Origin: Shewanella maritima
GTDB lineage: Bacteria; Pseudomonadota; Gammaproteobacteria; Enterobacterales; Shewanellaceae
DNA length: 64,000 nt
NCBI RefSeq assembly: GCF_004295345.1
Contig: NZ_CP036200.1
Location: 4,651,501-4,715,500 of the forward strand
Direction of reading: 5' to 3'
Part shown: positions 29,590 to 39,094 of the stretch, in pieces
How positions within the stretch are numbered: position 1 is the first letter of the stretch
How the letters are laid out: each line of letters begins with the position of its first letter
Program-made: the position numbers and the translations under genes
The notes under the pieces: model-generated
Database searches by the model: none
The model's input: only the letters and a program-made list of their open reading frames with translations
Told to the model about the DNA's origin: nothing

Positions 29590-30048
29590 TTAAAGCGTTA
29601 AGGCACAACACTTCTTGAATTTCTTGCCGCTATTGCAAATACACATGTCGTTGCGTTTAGGTAACTTTGCTTCAAATTGCTCGCCCGTAGTATATAGCCA
29701 GATACCATCACGCTTTATAAAGTCTGAGCACTCATAAATCGCATCAAAGCCGCAGTCAATTTGATACCAGGCTTTAAAAGTGACCTTGGCAGTGTCTGCG
29801 CGCTCAATTGCTGATTCAACTTGCAAACCAACCCAGTTTGCTGAGTTTTCAGCAAGTTGCTCTTTTGTTAGCCCGCTAGCAAATTCGCTGGCATGGGTAT
29901 CTATTAAATATTGATATTCAGCTTTGACAAAGGCGCAATAGCGCGAGCGCATAAGTTTTTCTGCGGTTTCAGCGACGCGTTGTTTTAAGTGTAATGGTTG
30001 GCAGCAATCTTGATAATTGTGATTACTGCCACAAGGACATAAAGACAT
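29590..30048 (-). CDS. ychJ: YchJ family SEC-C motif protein (UPF0225)
   Basis: 152 residues with an N-terminal zinc motif CPCGSNHNYQDCC (residues 4-16) and a C-terminal SEC-C-like motif CICNSGKKFKKCC. An NTF2-like fold lies between, with LMRSRYCAFVKAEYQYLIDTH. This matches E. coli YchJ in layout and length. The SEC-C motifs bind zinc; the cellular role is not established. Confidence 0.88.
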   Translation of the reverse strand: MSLCPCGSNHNYQDCCQPLHLKQRVAETAEKLMRSRYCAFVKAEYQYLIDTHASEFASGLTKEQLAENSANWVGLQVESAIERADTAKVTFKAWYQIDCGFDAIYECSDFIKRDGIWLYTTGEQFEAKLPKRNDMCICNSGKKFKKCCALTL

Positions 30049-30121
30049 GATAAAGACTCAATATATTCGATAATAGGCTAGGGCAAACCGACTTTGAACG
30101 TCTATTTATAGTTGGTATTGA

Positions 30122-30784
30122 TTAGTGTTGCTCATTGGCATTTGCCGCCTGATCTTCATCTTTGTATTGATCTTGGCGCGGTGTCGGTGTTTCGTCTTGT
30201 TTATAAGATTGTTGCTCAATAAACTGACGACCAAAATACAAGTTTGCCGCTGGTTTGGCATTGTAATACAAATCGGCTTGCGATCGCGTATTAGCATCAA
30301 CCGCTAAATACCAATTGCCACTTTCATCAAGTTCGTAATTATTGATAAATTTGCCCGCAAATTCGCTAACTGGCTCACCAGACTCTTTTGCTGGATGGAA
30401 ACGCACGATGTAATAGCCGACATCAATGGCACTTTGAGGACGTAGGCGTCGCTCGATGACTCTAAAATCCACTTCGAGCGTGGCTTTCTTGCGAGTGATT
30501 TTGTCGAAAAAGCTCTGGTATAGCTTCAAGATCTTCGACTTGCCTTGCACTATCTCATCGTTTCGGCTTTCAGAAATAAATACCGCATCATTGGCGTAGA
30601 TGGAAGTGAGTGATTTGGTATCAAGCTGCTCGAACGCACTTTGAAACTCACTGAGCTTTGTGTTCAGTTGTGAATTGATGTCTTGCTGCACGTCTGCAAT
30701 TTCTTTTGCAATAGCTAAGTGACTGAAACTCGAAAACATCAAAGTGACGATGACAATAAGTTGGAACGGTTGAATGATAGCCAT
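30122..30784 (-). CDS. Exported NTF2-like (SnoaL/DUF4440-type) protein
   Basis: 220 residues with an N-terminal signal peptide (FQLIVIVTLMFSSFSHLAIA), so probably periplasmic. Residues 40-170 resemble the NTF2/SnoaL fold used by DUF4440 proteins (FQSAFEQLDTKSLTSIYANDAVFISE, then a repeated curved-sheet pattern). The last 35 residues are polar and low in complexity. The ligand or enzymatic role cannot be read. Confidence 0.65.
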   Translation of the reverse strand: MAIIQPFQLIVIVTLMFSSFSHLAIAKEIADVQQDINSQLNTKLSEFQSAFEQLDTKSLTSIYANDAVFISESRNDEIVQGKSKILKLYQSFFDKITRKKATLEVDFRVIERRLRPQSAIDVGYYIVRFHPAKESGEPVSEFAGKFINNYELDESGNWYLAVDANTRSQADLYYNAKPAANLYFGRQFIEQQSYKQDETPTPRQDQYKDEDQAANANEQH

Positions 30785-31016
30785 TCAGATTAAACTCTCT
30801 TATATTTTGTTTGCGAAGCCGATAATTATTAGGGTACATATTATGTTGATAACTTAAGTACGACTGGCCATGTGTTGGCAAGACCGTTGTATTAAGTTAG
30901 CAACCTAGAGGGTTAACATTTAGTTGTTAACAGGCTATCGCTTGATGGGTAAAACTATAAAGTAAAAGTGCTGCCCACCATAGCTCAGAATGTTTACAAA
31001 GTGTGTAGGAGCCATT

Positions 31017-31613
31017 ATGTCAGATGATAATCAACTTTTTTTTGAAGCAATGGCCGATGTTAAACCATTAAAGAACACTGCTACTGCTGATAACGTGATT
31101 GAGCAGCAACAGTTCAAACAAACTGAAGCACAAATAGCCAAAAAGCTTGCAGCCGATGAAGACGAGTTGCTGACGTTAATGACAATTGATCCCGCGATGA
31201 TCACACCTGTTAAAAGTGATGATGTAATTGAATATAAGATTGATGGCGTGCAAGCTGAAGTATTCAAACAGTTAAAGCAGGGCGCTTATGATTGTAAAAC
31301 CATAGTTGAGCTGCAAGGGCTCAGCCTTAGCCATGCAAGGCAAGCTCTGCTCAATCAAATTTATCAGGCAGAATACCTTGGAGAGCGCAATTTATTGGTA
31401 ATCCATGGTAAGGGTCGTAACAACAAACCGTTTCCTGCACTATTGAAATCAGCGGTAGCTCAATGGCTTAGCTGTTTACCTCAAGTTCAGGCTTATCATA
31501 GTGCTACGTCCCAACTTGGTGGCAGTGGTGCTTTGTTTGTAATGCTAACGAAATCTAAGCAAAAACGAATTGATAACAGTGAACTGAACCGCAAAGGGCA
31601 CGGCTTTAGGTAA
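31017..31613 (+). CDS. smrA: Smr-domain endonuclease SmrA (YdaL-like)
   Basis: 198 residues from the ATG at 31017, with AGGAG upstream. The N-terminus DDNQLFFEAMADVKPLK corresponds closely to E. coli YdaL/SmrA, and the C-terminal Smr domain has VIHGKGRNN and GGSGALFVML. The usual LDxHG motif reads VELQGL, so the His is Gln here, as in the YdaL branch. Smr domains nick DNA or cleave RNA; SmrA of E. coli has reported nicking activity. It is alone between long spacers. Confidence 0.83.
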   Translation: MSDDNQLFFEAMADVKPLKNTATADNVIEQQQFKQTEAQIAKKLAADEDELLTLMTIDPAMITPVKSDDVIEYKIDGVQAEVFKQLKQGAYDCKTIVELQGLSLSHARQALLNQIYQAEYLGERNLLVIHGKGRNNKPFPALLKSAVAQWLSCLPQVQAYHSATSQLGGSGALFVMLTKSKQKRIDNSELNRKGHGFR

Positions 31614-32030
31614 TTTCCTACCGCTTCTATAACTCAGGCCCCTGGAAAAGTTAATCTAAGCAGGGGGCACTTCGGTCCCATTAGTTTGCGTTGAGTTTCT
31701 ATGTTTAGTTTTAACGTATTAACTGGTCGCTACTTTAGCTGTTGATAAGTTAATTCGCTATAAACTCAAATTAAAATGTAACTTTGCTTGATACGATACA
31801 TACGTATGTTTAAAAGAGACTCCGTGTTCTATGCACAGGTACAAATGACTACAAAACCTTAGCACTCGACAGCGGGACTTACTAACTTGCCTAGTGACAT
31901 ATCCTTACCTATCTCGATTCCTTAGTAAATTACCCTGATATCGCCGTGTTGTTGTGTCATTTTTCAATTGACATCTGTTCGCTCAAACATTAATTTAAAC
32001 GGGTGTTTTAAATATAACTTGGATTTTAGG
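31614..32030. other. 417-nt spacer between smrA and psrA
   Basis: It contains a GC-rich hairpin (GCCCCTG at 31638-31644 pairing with CAGGGGGC at 31661-31668, no T-tract) and, at its right end, a PsrA-type operator. No ORF with coding character was seen. Confidence 0.45.
31997..32008. promoter_or_regulatory. Putative PsrA operator upstream of psrA (autoregulation)
   Basis: AAACGGGTGTTT has the AAAC-N4-GTTT form, same spacing as the site at 17149. It ends 22 nt before the psrA ATG. Confidence 0.6.
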
Positions 32031-32672
32031 ATGGCAAGCCGGACAGATACAAAGACAAGGATTCTAGATGCTGCTGAAAGACTTTTCGCTGAGCGGGGGT
32101 TTTCAGAAACATCTTTGCGCCTCATTACAAGTAAAGCTGAAGTTAACTTAGCTTCAGTTAATTATCATTTTGGCTCTAAAAAAGAGCTGATACGCGCAGT
32201 GTTAGCCAGATACTTAGATGTATTTATGCCTAATGCTGCAAATGAAATTGCTAAGTTGCAAAAGCAACCTGAGCAAGCATCATTGGATGAGATTTTCTCA
32301 ACACTCATTGACCCTTTGCTTGAGCTTAACAAAGTTAGGCATGGCGGCACGATTATCTTCTTGCAGCTACTAGGGCGCGGCTATATTGAAAGCCAGGGCC
32401 ATCTGCGTTGGTTTATCACAACCCATTATGGTGCGCATTTAGCGTCATTTGTAGAAGCGGTTAAACAAAGTGCGCCACATATTCCACCTGTAGAGATGTT
32501 TTGGCGTCTACACTTTACCCTTGGCACCATTGTATTCACTATGGCATCGGCAGATGCGTTAAACGACATCGCAGCAGCCGATTATGATGAACACAATGAT
32601 ACTGAAGCCATTTTGCGTAAAGTGATCCCATACATGGCAGCCGGCGTTGCTGTACCTGTACCGACTAAATAA
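32031..32672 (+). CDS. psrA: TetR-family fatty-acid regulator PsrA
   Basis: About 213 residues from the ATG at 32031; the frame extends upstream to 31968, but conservation begins at MASRTDTKTRILDAAERLF. The helix-turn-helix (SETSLRLITSKAEVNLASVNYHFGSKKELI) is the highly conserved PsrA form. PsrA in Shewanella and Pseudomonas represses beta-oxidation genes and is released by long-chain fatty acids or acyl-CoA. It lies 12 nt upstream of a fadE paralogue and has its own operator, so it is probably autoregulated together with that gene. Confidence 0.88.
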   Translation: MASRTDTKTRILDAAERLFAERGFSETSLRLITSKAEVNLASVNYHFGSKKELIRAVLARYLDVFMPNAANEIAKLQKQPEQASLDEIFSTLIDPLLELNKVRHGGTIIFLQLLGRGYIESQGHLRWFITTHYGAHLASFVEAVKQSAPHIPPVEMFWRLHFTLGTIVFTMASADALNDIAAADYDEHNDTEAILRKVIPYMAAGVAVPVPTK

Positions 32673-32684
32673 AGAAGGCCCAAT

Positions 32685-34961
32685 ATGAGTATTGTTATAT
32701 TAATTATTATTGCAGTTGCCATACTCTTTGGTGTGCGAGATCTGCGGATCAAATTTATCACTCGTCCAGTGTTTAGCTTTTTCAAGAAAGTCCTGCCACC
32801 ACTTTCTAGCACTGAAAAAGAAGCGATGGAAGCGGGTGATGTATGGTGGGAAGGCGAGCTATTTCGCGGTAAGCCTGACTGGAACAAATTGCATGATTAC
32901 GGTAAGCCAGGGCTGACTCCTGAAGAGCAGGCCTTCCTCGATAATCAAGTACAAACTGCACTGGCGATGATTGATGATTTTGACATTGTGCATAATCGCA
33001 AAGATCTACCTCCAGAACTGTGGGATTACTTTAAGAAAGAAGGCTTCTTTGCACTTATCATCCCTAAAAAGTATGGTGGTCGTGAATTCTCAGCTTATGC
33101 CAACTCGACCATTGTATCTAAGATTGCAACTCGTAGTATCAGCGCTGCAGTTACCGTCATGGTGCCTAACTCATTGGGACCAGGCGAGCTATTAACTCAC
33201 TATGGTACGCAAGAGCAAAAAGATCATTGGTTACCAAGTCTCGCTGTGGGTAAAGACATTCCATGTTTCGCGCTTACAGGTCCAGAAGCGGGCAGCGATG
33301 CAGGTGCAATACCTGACGTTGGCGTGGTTTGCCGTCAAGAGTTTAATGGTGAAGAAACACTGGGTATTAGCCTTACCTGGAATAAGCGTTACATCACATT
33401 AGCCCCAGTTGCTACTGTATTAGGTTTAGCGTTTCAAATGCGTGATCCTGATGGGTTACTTGGTGACAACAAGAATATTGGTATTACCTGTGCGTTGATC
33501 CCAACTGATCATGATGGCGTGGAAATTGGCCGTCGTCATAACCCATTAAATATGGCATTTATGAACGGCACGACTTCAGGTAAAGATGTGTTCATTCCAC
33601 TTGATTGGATCATTGGTGGTCCTCAATACGCTGGTCGTGGTTGGAGAATGCTGGTTGAATGTCTTTCTGCAGGTCGCGGTATTTCACTGCCGGCACTAGC
33701 AACTGCATCTGGTCACGTGAGCACTAAGACTACAACGGCATACAGCTATGTACGTCAACAATTTGGAATGCCAATTGGTTACTTCGAAGGTGTGCAAGAA
33801 GCTATGGCGCGTATTATTGCAAATACCTACCAGCTTGAAGCAGCTCGTCGTTTAACAACACTTGGTATTGACTTGAAAGTGAAGCCATCGGTTGTAACCG
33901 CCATTGCTAAGTACCACATGACTGAACTTGGTCGTGATGTGATGGAAGATGCCATGGATATCCAATCAGGTAAGGGTATCCAGCTTGGACCTAAGAACTA
34001 TCTAGGTCATGCGTTTATGGCAAACCCAATCTCCATTACGGTTGAAGGCGCGAATATTTTAACCCGCTCGTTAATGATTTTTGGCCAAGGGGCAACCCGT
34101 TGTCATCCGTACGTGCTTGCAGAAATGGAAGCGGCAGGTATGGAAGATAGCGCAGCAGGTTTAGATAGATTTGATAACCTGCTAATGGGTCACATTGGTT
34201 ATGCTACTCGTAACGCATTGTCGTCATTTGGTAATGCACTAACAGGTAGTGTGTTCTCGAGCACGCCAGTTAGCGGCGAAACTAAAGTCTACTATCGTCA
34301 CATGAACCGTATATCTGCGGCCTTGGCAACGATGACCGATATTTCAATGTTGATTATGGGCGGCGATCTCAAGCGTAAAGAGATGATCTCTGCTCGTATG
34401 GGTGATGTGCTAAGCCAGCTATATTTAGCGTCGGCGACATTAAAACATTATGAAGATAATGGCCGTCAACATGACGATTTGCCAATCGTACACTTTGTCA
34501 TGGCGCAGCGTTTACACTTTGCAGCAAAAGCATTGGAAGAAGCTGTACGCAACTTCCCGAACAAGTTTGTGTCAATCTTACTTAAATTAATCGTATTCCC
34601 ACTAGGTAATCACTTTACATTACCTGCTGACAAAGATGCGGTTAACTTATGTGTTAATATGATGAAACCAAGTCCAGCTCGCGAGCGCATTACATTCTTA
34701 TGTGGTGAGTTCGAAGGTGATACTAGTGGTATTGCTGAAGTAGAAGCAGCGTTTGTTGCCAAGTATCAAGCTAAAGACTTGTACAAAAAGCTGAAAGCTG
34801 CGCAGAAGGCGAAGAAACTTCCTGCTAAACTGCCAATGCCAGATTTACTTGATAAAGCCTTAGCTGAAGGTGTGATTACCGACCAAGAGCATCAGCAACT
34901 ATTAGATACAGACAAGCTACGCTTAGCGGCAATCAATGTTGATGATTTCGATAAGCTATAA
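32685..34961 (+). CDS. Acyl-CoA dehydrogenase, FadE paralogue
   Basis: 758 residues, clearly related to fadE at 14557-17016 along its whole length. It shares the STEKEAMEAGDVWWEGELF-type N-terminal region, [36 protein letters not shown] and [21 protein letters not shown]. It has one N-terminal hydrophobic segment instead of the longer membrane region of the other copy. It is the second gene of a psrA operon (12-nt gap), so induction by fatty acids is expected. A strong palindromic terminator follows. Chain-length preference relative to the other copy is unknown. Confidence 0.92.
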   Translation: MSIVILIIIAVAILFGVRDLRIKFITRPVFSFFKKVLPPLSSTEKEAMEAGDVWWEGELFRGKPDWNKLHDYGKPGLTPEEQAFLDNQVQTALAMIDDFDIVHNRKDLPPELWDYFKKEGFFALIIPKKYGGREFSAYANSTIVSKIATRSISAAVTVMVPNSLGPGELLTHYGTQEQKDHWLPSLAVGKDIPCFALTGPEAGSDAGAIPDVGVVCRQEFNGEETLGISLTWNKRYITLAPVATVLGLAFQMRDPDGLLGDNKNIGITCALIPTDHDGVEIGRRHNPLNMAFMNGTTSGKDVFIPLDWIIGGPQYAGRGWRMLVECLSAGRGISLPALATASGHVSTKTTTAYSYVRQQFGMPIGYFEGVQEAMARIIANTYQLEAARRLTTLGIDLKVKPSVVTAIAKYHMTELGRDVMEDAMDIQSGKGIQLGPKNYLGHAFMANPISITVEGANILTRSLMIFGQGATRCHPYVLAEMEAAGMEDSAAGLDRFDNLLMGHIGYATRNALSSFGNALTGSVFSSTPVSGETKVYYRHMNRISAALATMTDISMLIMGGDLKRKEMISARMGDVLSQLYLASATLKHYEDNGRQHDDLPIVHFVMAQRLHFAAKALEEAVRNFPNKFVSILLKLIVFPLGNHFTLPADKDAVNLCVNMMKPSPARERITFLCGEFEGDTSGIAEVEAAFVAKYQAKDLYKKLKAAQKAKKLPAKLPMPDLLDKALAEGVITDQEHQQLLDTDKLRLAAINVDDFDKL

Positions 34962-35026
34962 GTTAACTGGTGTTGATAAACCACTAGTCATTAACTATTA
35001 GCAATCGAAAATTGGCTTAGAGCAAC

Positions 35027-35054
35027 AAAAAACGCGGCAATTGCCGCGTTTTTT
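35027..35054. terminator. Bidirectional terminator between the fadE paralogue and mltD
   Basis: A perfect palindrome, ACGCGGC-AATT-GCCGCGT, flanked by A5 on the left and T5 on the right. Confidence 0.95.
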
Positions 35055-35102
35055 ATTTGGTTCGGTATGAAGTTATCTACCGCATTTATTTAATTAACAG
35101 TA

Positions 35103-36635
35103 CTAGGTACTTGATAAACGCAAGGTAAGCGTTTGGCCTGGGTGGATGTACTTCTTGTTTTCTAAGCTATTCCACTTGATAAGGTTTTTCACCGATACCT
35201 TGTACTTATTTGCGATCCTGTCTAACGAATCACCTGACTTAACTTTATACTCAACTGTGCGCATACCACTCGGTGAGCCTGGATAAACTTGTAGTCGCTG
35301 ACCGATTGATAGTGTGTGATCTGCAGATAGGTTGTTCCACTGAGTTAACTGCGCCACTTTCACATCAAAACGTCTGGCGATTTTCCACAGTGAATCACCA
35401 GAGCGAACTTGATAAGTAACTTTGCGTTTAGTTTCAGTTTGCTCAAGTGTGCGTTTGTCAGTAAGCGCAATATGATTCACATCAAGCGCATCGCCATTGG
35501 CTGCAACAGGGATTAATAGATGTTTGCCGGCGATGATATTGTTGTTGGCTAGACCATTGTTACTACGAATGATGCTAGGTGTGATATTAAACTGCCTTGC
35601 AATTACACTTAAACTATCACCTGGTTGAATTTGATATCTTAGCCAGTTGATACGACTCGCTGGATCAAGCTCGCTAAGTTGTTTACTGAACTGCTCAACC
35701 TTGTGGCTAGGCAGCATTAACTGATGCGGACCTTGTGGTGGCGTTGCCCAGCTGCGAAGCCCTGAATTAAGTTGCTTAATTTCATCAACGCTAACGCCAG
35801 CCATGTTAGCCGCAAGATTCAAATCTAACTGACTACCAATATCAACGACTTCAATACTTGGCTCATTGATAATTGGATGAAGTGCCAATTTATGCTTGTC
35901 GGCATGTTTAATTACATCGGCAAGTGCCAGTAACTGAGGCACATAACGAGAGGTTTCGCGCGGTAATCTTAAAGACCAAAAGTCAACTGGTTTGCCTTTA
36001 GACTTGTTACGCTTGATGGCATTGAATACTCGACCTTCGCCTGTGTTATATGCAGCGATCGCATATAGCCAGTTGTTACCCATTTTGGCGTAAAGGTATT
36101 CGAGTAAATCAAGCGCAGCATCGGTTGATGCAATCACGTCGCGGCGGCCGTCATACCACCAGTTAGTTTGTACGCCAAAGGTTTTTGCCGTAGGTGCGGT
36201 CAGTTGCCAAAGGCCAGAGGCGTGCATACCTGAGTAAGCATGTGGATCAAACGCACTTTCGATAATAGGCAGTAAGGCAATTTCAAGTGGCAGTCCACGG
36301 CGCTCAACTTCCTCAACAATGTAATACATGTAAGGTGCTGCGCGTTTCGACACAATCGCTAAATGCTTTGGATTTTTTAGATACCAGTCGCGATATTGAT
36401 TCACCAATTTCTCGTCTGGCACAGGCATAGATAAAGACTGGCCAATACGCTGCCAAACATCTGTTATTTGTGCGATTTCTTGTTCAACTTCTTCTGCGGC
36501 AGTGGGGTGTTTTTCGCTCTGGGTTATCTTGGTTGTATCAGCTGGCGGGTTTTCAACTGGTGTTGGTGCGGTCAAGGTTTGACAGCCGCCCATAATAAAC
36601 AGGCTGCTAACAACCAATGTCGATTTAAAATTCAT
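35103..36635 (-). CDS. mltD: Membrane-bound lytic murein transglycosylase D
   Basis: 510 residues from the ATG at 36635, which starts a lipoprotein signal with lipobox IMGGC; the frame is open to 36689. An SLT-type catalytic domain follows, with the catalytic Glu in LLPIIESAFDPHAYSG and the supporting ASGLWQL and AYNTGEGRV motifs. The C-terminus has three LysM peptidoglycan-binding domains, beginning YQIQPGDSLSVIARQ, YQVRSGDSLWKIARR and YKVKSGDSLDRIANK. It cleaves peptidoglycan in the periplasm from an outer-membrane anchor. The order mltD-gloB-yafS-rnhA-dnaQ matches E. coli. Confidence 0.95.
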   Translation of the reverse strand: MNFKSTLVVSSLFIMGGCQTLTAPTPVENPPADTTKITQSEKHPTAAEEVEQEIAQITDVWQRIGQSLSMPVPDEKLVNQYRDWYLKNPKHLAIVSKRAAPYMYYIVEEVERRGLPLEIALLPIIESAFDPHAYSGMHASGLWQLTAPTAKTFGVQTNWWYDGRRDVIASTDAALDLLEYLYAKMGNNWLYAIAAYNTGEGRVFNAIKRNKSKGKPVDFWSLRLPRETSRYVPQLLALADVIKHADKHKLALHPIINEPSIEVVDIGSQLDLNLAANMAGVSVDEIKQLNSGLRSWATPPQGPHQLMLPSHKVEQFSKQLSELDPASRINWLRYQIQPGDSLSVIARQFNITPSIIRSNNGLANNNIIAGKHLLIPVAANGDALDVNHIALTDKRTLEQTETKRKVTYQVRSGDSLWKIARRFDVKVAQLTQWNNLSADHTLSIGQRLQVYPGSPSGMRTVEYKVKSGDSLDRIANKYKVSVKNLIKWNSLENKKYIHPGQTLTLRLSST

Positions 36636-36765
36636 TAACTGGTAAATCCGTGGTTTCAGGGTAATGCAATATTGGTAACTGCTGAGCACTACGATTTTTT
36701 AATTATCTATTGGCGCGGCATTGTAGATTAAATTAGCGCCAATGTCTTTGTGATCGCTTCTAAGG

Positions 36766-37554
36766 TTAAAACTCATCTTTTAGTTTGCGAATTGAGGTAA
36801 ATGCCTGCAATGGATCATTAACTGTAAGTGAGTATTCTTGTTGTAGATGTTGCCAAATTGTCTCGCAATGTGCACGTAAAAAAGGGTTAATGCTTTTTTC
36901 TACTCCAATATTGGTTGGAATGGTGGCGAGTTGATTGTCCCTTCGCGTGACAGCCTGCTTCGCATACGCCATTAAGTCATCATTGTTTGGCTCTATCGCT
37001 TTGGCAAACGCTAGGTTGGCCAAGGTGTATTCGTGGGCACAATATACTTTGGTGCTGTCATCAAGCTTTGCAAGTTCGCTGAGTGAATGATGCATTTGCG
37101 TTGCCGTGCCTTCAAATAGTCGCCCACAGCCGCCACTAAACAAGGTGTCACCACAAAATAGCTTGTCTTCGATTACATAGCACAGGTGATCTAATGTATG
37201 CCCGGGTGTAGCAAATACTTTGGCTGTAATACCTAGTGGCGCAATTGATAAATTTTGGGCACGATCTAGTTCTGTCGCTGGCGTTAATTGATGATTGATG
37301 CCCGCAATTTGATTTTGTGGGCCGTATACCTGTAGCTTTTCTGCAAATGCTTGTTGTAGCTCATTGATGCCACCGGTGTGATCGGCATGGTGATGGGTAA
37401 TTAAAATTGCCCCAAGGGTGATATGCGGGTTTGACTTTAAGAAGTTTAATACCGAACTGGCGCAGCCAGGATCAACAACACAAGCGATATTCTTGTGTTC
37501 AATTAGCCAGATATAATTGTCATCGAAGGCATTAATTGCGTGTATATTTAGCAT
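36766..37554 (-). CDS. gloB: Hydroxyacylglutathione hydrolase (glyoxalase II)
   Basis: A 262-residue metallo-beta-lactamase-fold enzyme that hydrolyses S-lactoylglutathione, the second step of methylglyoxal detoxification. The metal motif THHHADHTGG is near residue 53. Further ligands are in TPGHTLDHLCYV and DTLFSGGCGRLFEG, and the C-terminal HCETIWQHL region is typical of GloB. It is divergent from yafS and upstream of mltD. Confidence 0.95.
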   Translation of the reverse strand: MLNIHAINAFDDNYIWLIEHKNIACVVDPGCASSVLNFLKSNPHITLGAILITHHHADHTGGINELQQAFAEKLQVYGPQNQIAGINHQLTPATELDRAQNLSIAPLGITAKVFATPGHTLDHLCYVIEDKLFCGDTLFSGGCGRLFEGTATQMHHSLSELAKLDDSTKVYCAHEYTLANLAFAKAIEPNNDDLMAYAKQAVTRRDNQLATIPTNIGVEKSINPFLRAHCETIWQHLQQEYSLTVNDPLQAFTSIRKLKDEF

Positions 37555-37631
37555 AGGGCTGATGGTTAATTGCTGATATGCTTAGGTTAACCTAAAGTGC
37601 TACCTATATCATTAATTTGCGGGGTTAGTTT

Positions 37632-38432
37632 TTGCAGACTTTGTTAAAACCTGACAGCTGGCACGCTTTGCCACATGGCGAACAAATTCAGCAACAAGTG
37701 GAGCAGCATTTGCAGCCTTGGTGGCCTAGAGTGTTTGGTTACCACTTGCTCAAGTTAGGACATTTAAGCAGCCAAATTTCTTCTCTCCATTGCAGTGTAT
37801 CGCGCCATTACAATGTCTTTGAGGCTGATCTCGCCGAGCTTGGAGCAGAGCAAAGTGCCAAGCAAAAAGTAACAAAAAAAGCTGAGCAACATTGTGAGTT
37901 AGACATTCAGCAAAGTGATATTCAAGCCAACATAGTTGCAGATATCCATCATTTACCAATTCAAAACAAATCGACTGACGCAATCTTAAGTGCGTTTAAC
38001 TTAGAGTTTGAATCAGATCCATACCAGCTACTTAGGGAAATGGATAGGGTACTAGTAAGTGGCGGTTATTTGTTTATTGTCGGGTTCAACCCAATCAGCC
38101 CGTTATTTGCCGGAAAGCTACTGCCTAAGTACCAAACGCAATTGCCTTGGTGTGGTCACTTGTTTATGCCATCGAGGATTAAAGATTGGCTAGGACTACT
38201 TGGATTTCAAGTACAAAGTGATGAGCGCTTTATGTTTGACTCGCTGCTGACGACTAATTCTACATTAAAGGCTTTGCAAGATAAGCTGCAATCCTGGCTA
38301 CCAAATACTGGCTCGGTTTACTTAATCGTAGCGCGTAAAATTGAAACGCCATTGACTCGGGTTAAGAGTAAACGTGAGCAGCGCGCAGGTAATTGGTCTC
38401 CCGCACCCAGTGCCGGGCGTTCAGCCAAATAG
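37632..38432 (+). CDS. yafS: SAM-dependent methyltransferase, YafS-like
   Basis: 266 residues from a TTG start (GGGG about 8 nt upstream). The N-terminal WWPRVFGYHLLKLGHLSSQI and the later LLREMDRVLVSGGYLFIVGFNPISPL match E. coli YafS closely. A class I Rossmann fold is implied, but the glycine-rich SAM loop is not obvious; YafS also has a weak motif I. The substrate is unknown. It is divergent from gloB and convergent with rnhA, as in E. coli. Confidence 0.82.
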   Translation: MQTLLKPDSWHALPHGEQIQQQVEQHLQPWWPRVFGYHLLKLGHLSSQISSLHCSVSRHYNVFEADLAELGAEQSAKQKVTKKAEQHCELDIQQSDIQANIVADIHHLPIQNKSTDAILSAFNLEFESDPYQLLREMDRVLVSGGYLFIVGFNPISPLFAGKLLPKYQTQLPWCGHLFMPSRIKDWLGLLGFQVQSDERFMFDSLLTTNSTLKALQDKLQSWLPNTGSVYLIVARKIETPLTRVKSKREQRAGNWSPAPSAGRSAK

Positions 38433-38533
38433 TCTTCCAAGTGGTAACTAATACTAAGCAGTAACGGGTACTCTTGTGCTGGCTCGTAATAAACGCATTT
38501 ATCTGTTAACTGCTAGCGCTTAACTTTTTACAC

Positions 38534-39012
38534 TTAGTTATTTTGGGCGATGTAACCTTCATCAACAGTGGTAGGGTGACTTTCTGCGGCTGTTCTAGCT
38601 AACACATCACAGCGCTCATTCTCAATATGGCCAGAGTGACCTTTTACCCAACGCCAGTCGATCTCATGCTGCGCGATTGCGTTATCGAGCCTTTTCCACA
38701 AATCTACATTTTTGACTGGTGTCTTAGCTTTGGTTTGCCAGCCGTTACGTTTCCATCCGTTAATCCAGCCTGTGATCCCTTGGCGCATGTATTGACTGTC
38801 AGAGGTGAGGATGATCTTACAAGGCTCAAATAGTGCCTCAAGGGCGATAATTGGGGCGAGTAGCTCCATACGATTGTTGGTAGTCAACTCAAATCCAGCT
38901 GATAGCTCTTTGGTATGCTGCTTGTACTTCATAACGACACCATAGCCCCCGGGCCTGGATTACCCAAACATGAACCGTCAGTAAATATTGAGATCTGTTT
39001 TAGTTGTCGCAT
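38534..39012 (-). pseudogene. rnhA: Ribonuclease HI, broken by one frameshift
   Basis: The N-terminal frame (39012-38929) reads [21 protein letters not shown], stop; the downstream frame reads from [13 protein letters not shown] to the end at 38534. Adding one G to the run at 38946-38950 (CCCCC on the plus strand) gives [19 protein letters not shown], the standard RNase HI sequence, and a protein of about 159 residues. All catalytic residues are then present: Asp in FTDGSC, Glu in NRMELLA, Asp in LTSDSQY and the later Asp in NERCDVLA. RNase HI degrades RNA in RNA-DNA hybrids. An error in the read is the likely cause. Confidence 0.92.
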
Positions 39013-39094
39013 CAAATTGCTACCATAGTCTTAATTTGTAATTGGCGCGATTATACTGTGCCCATAAAGCCTTGTTAACTGAGAACTATCATTA

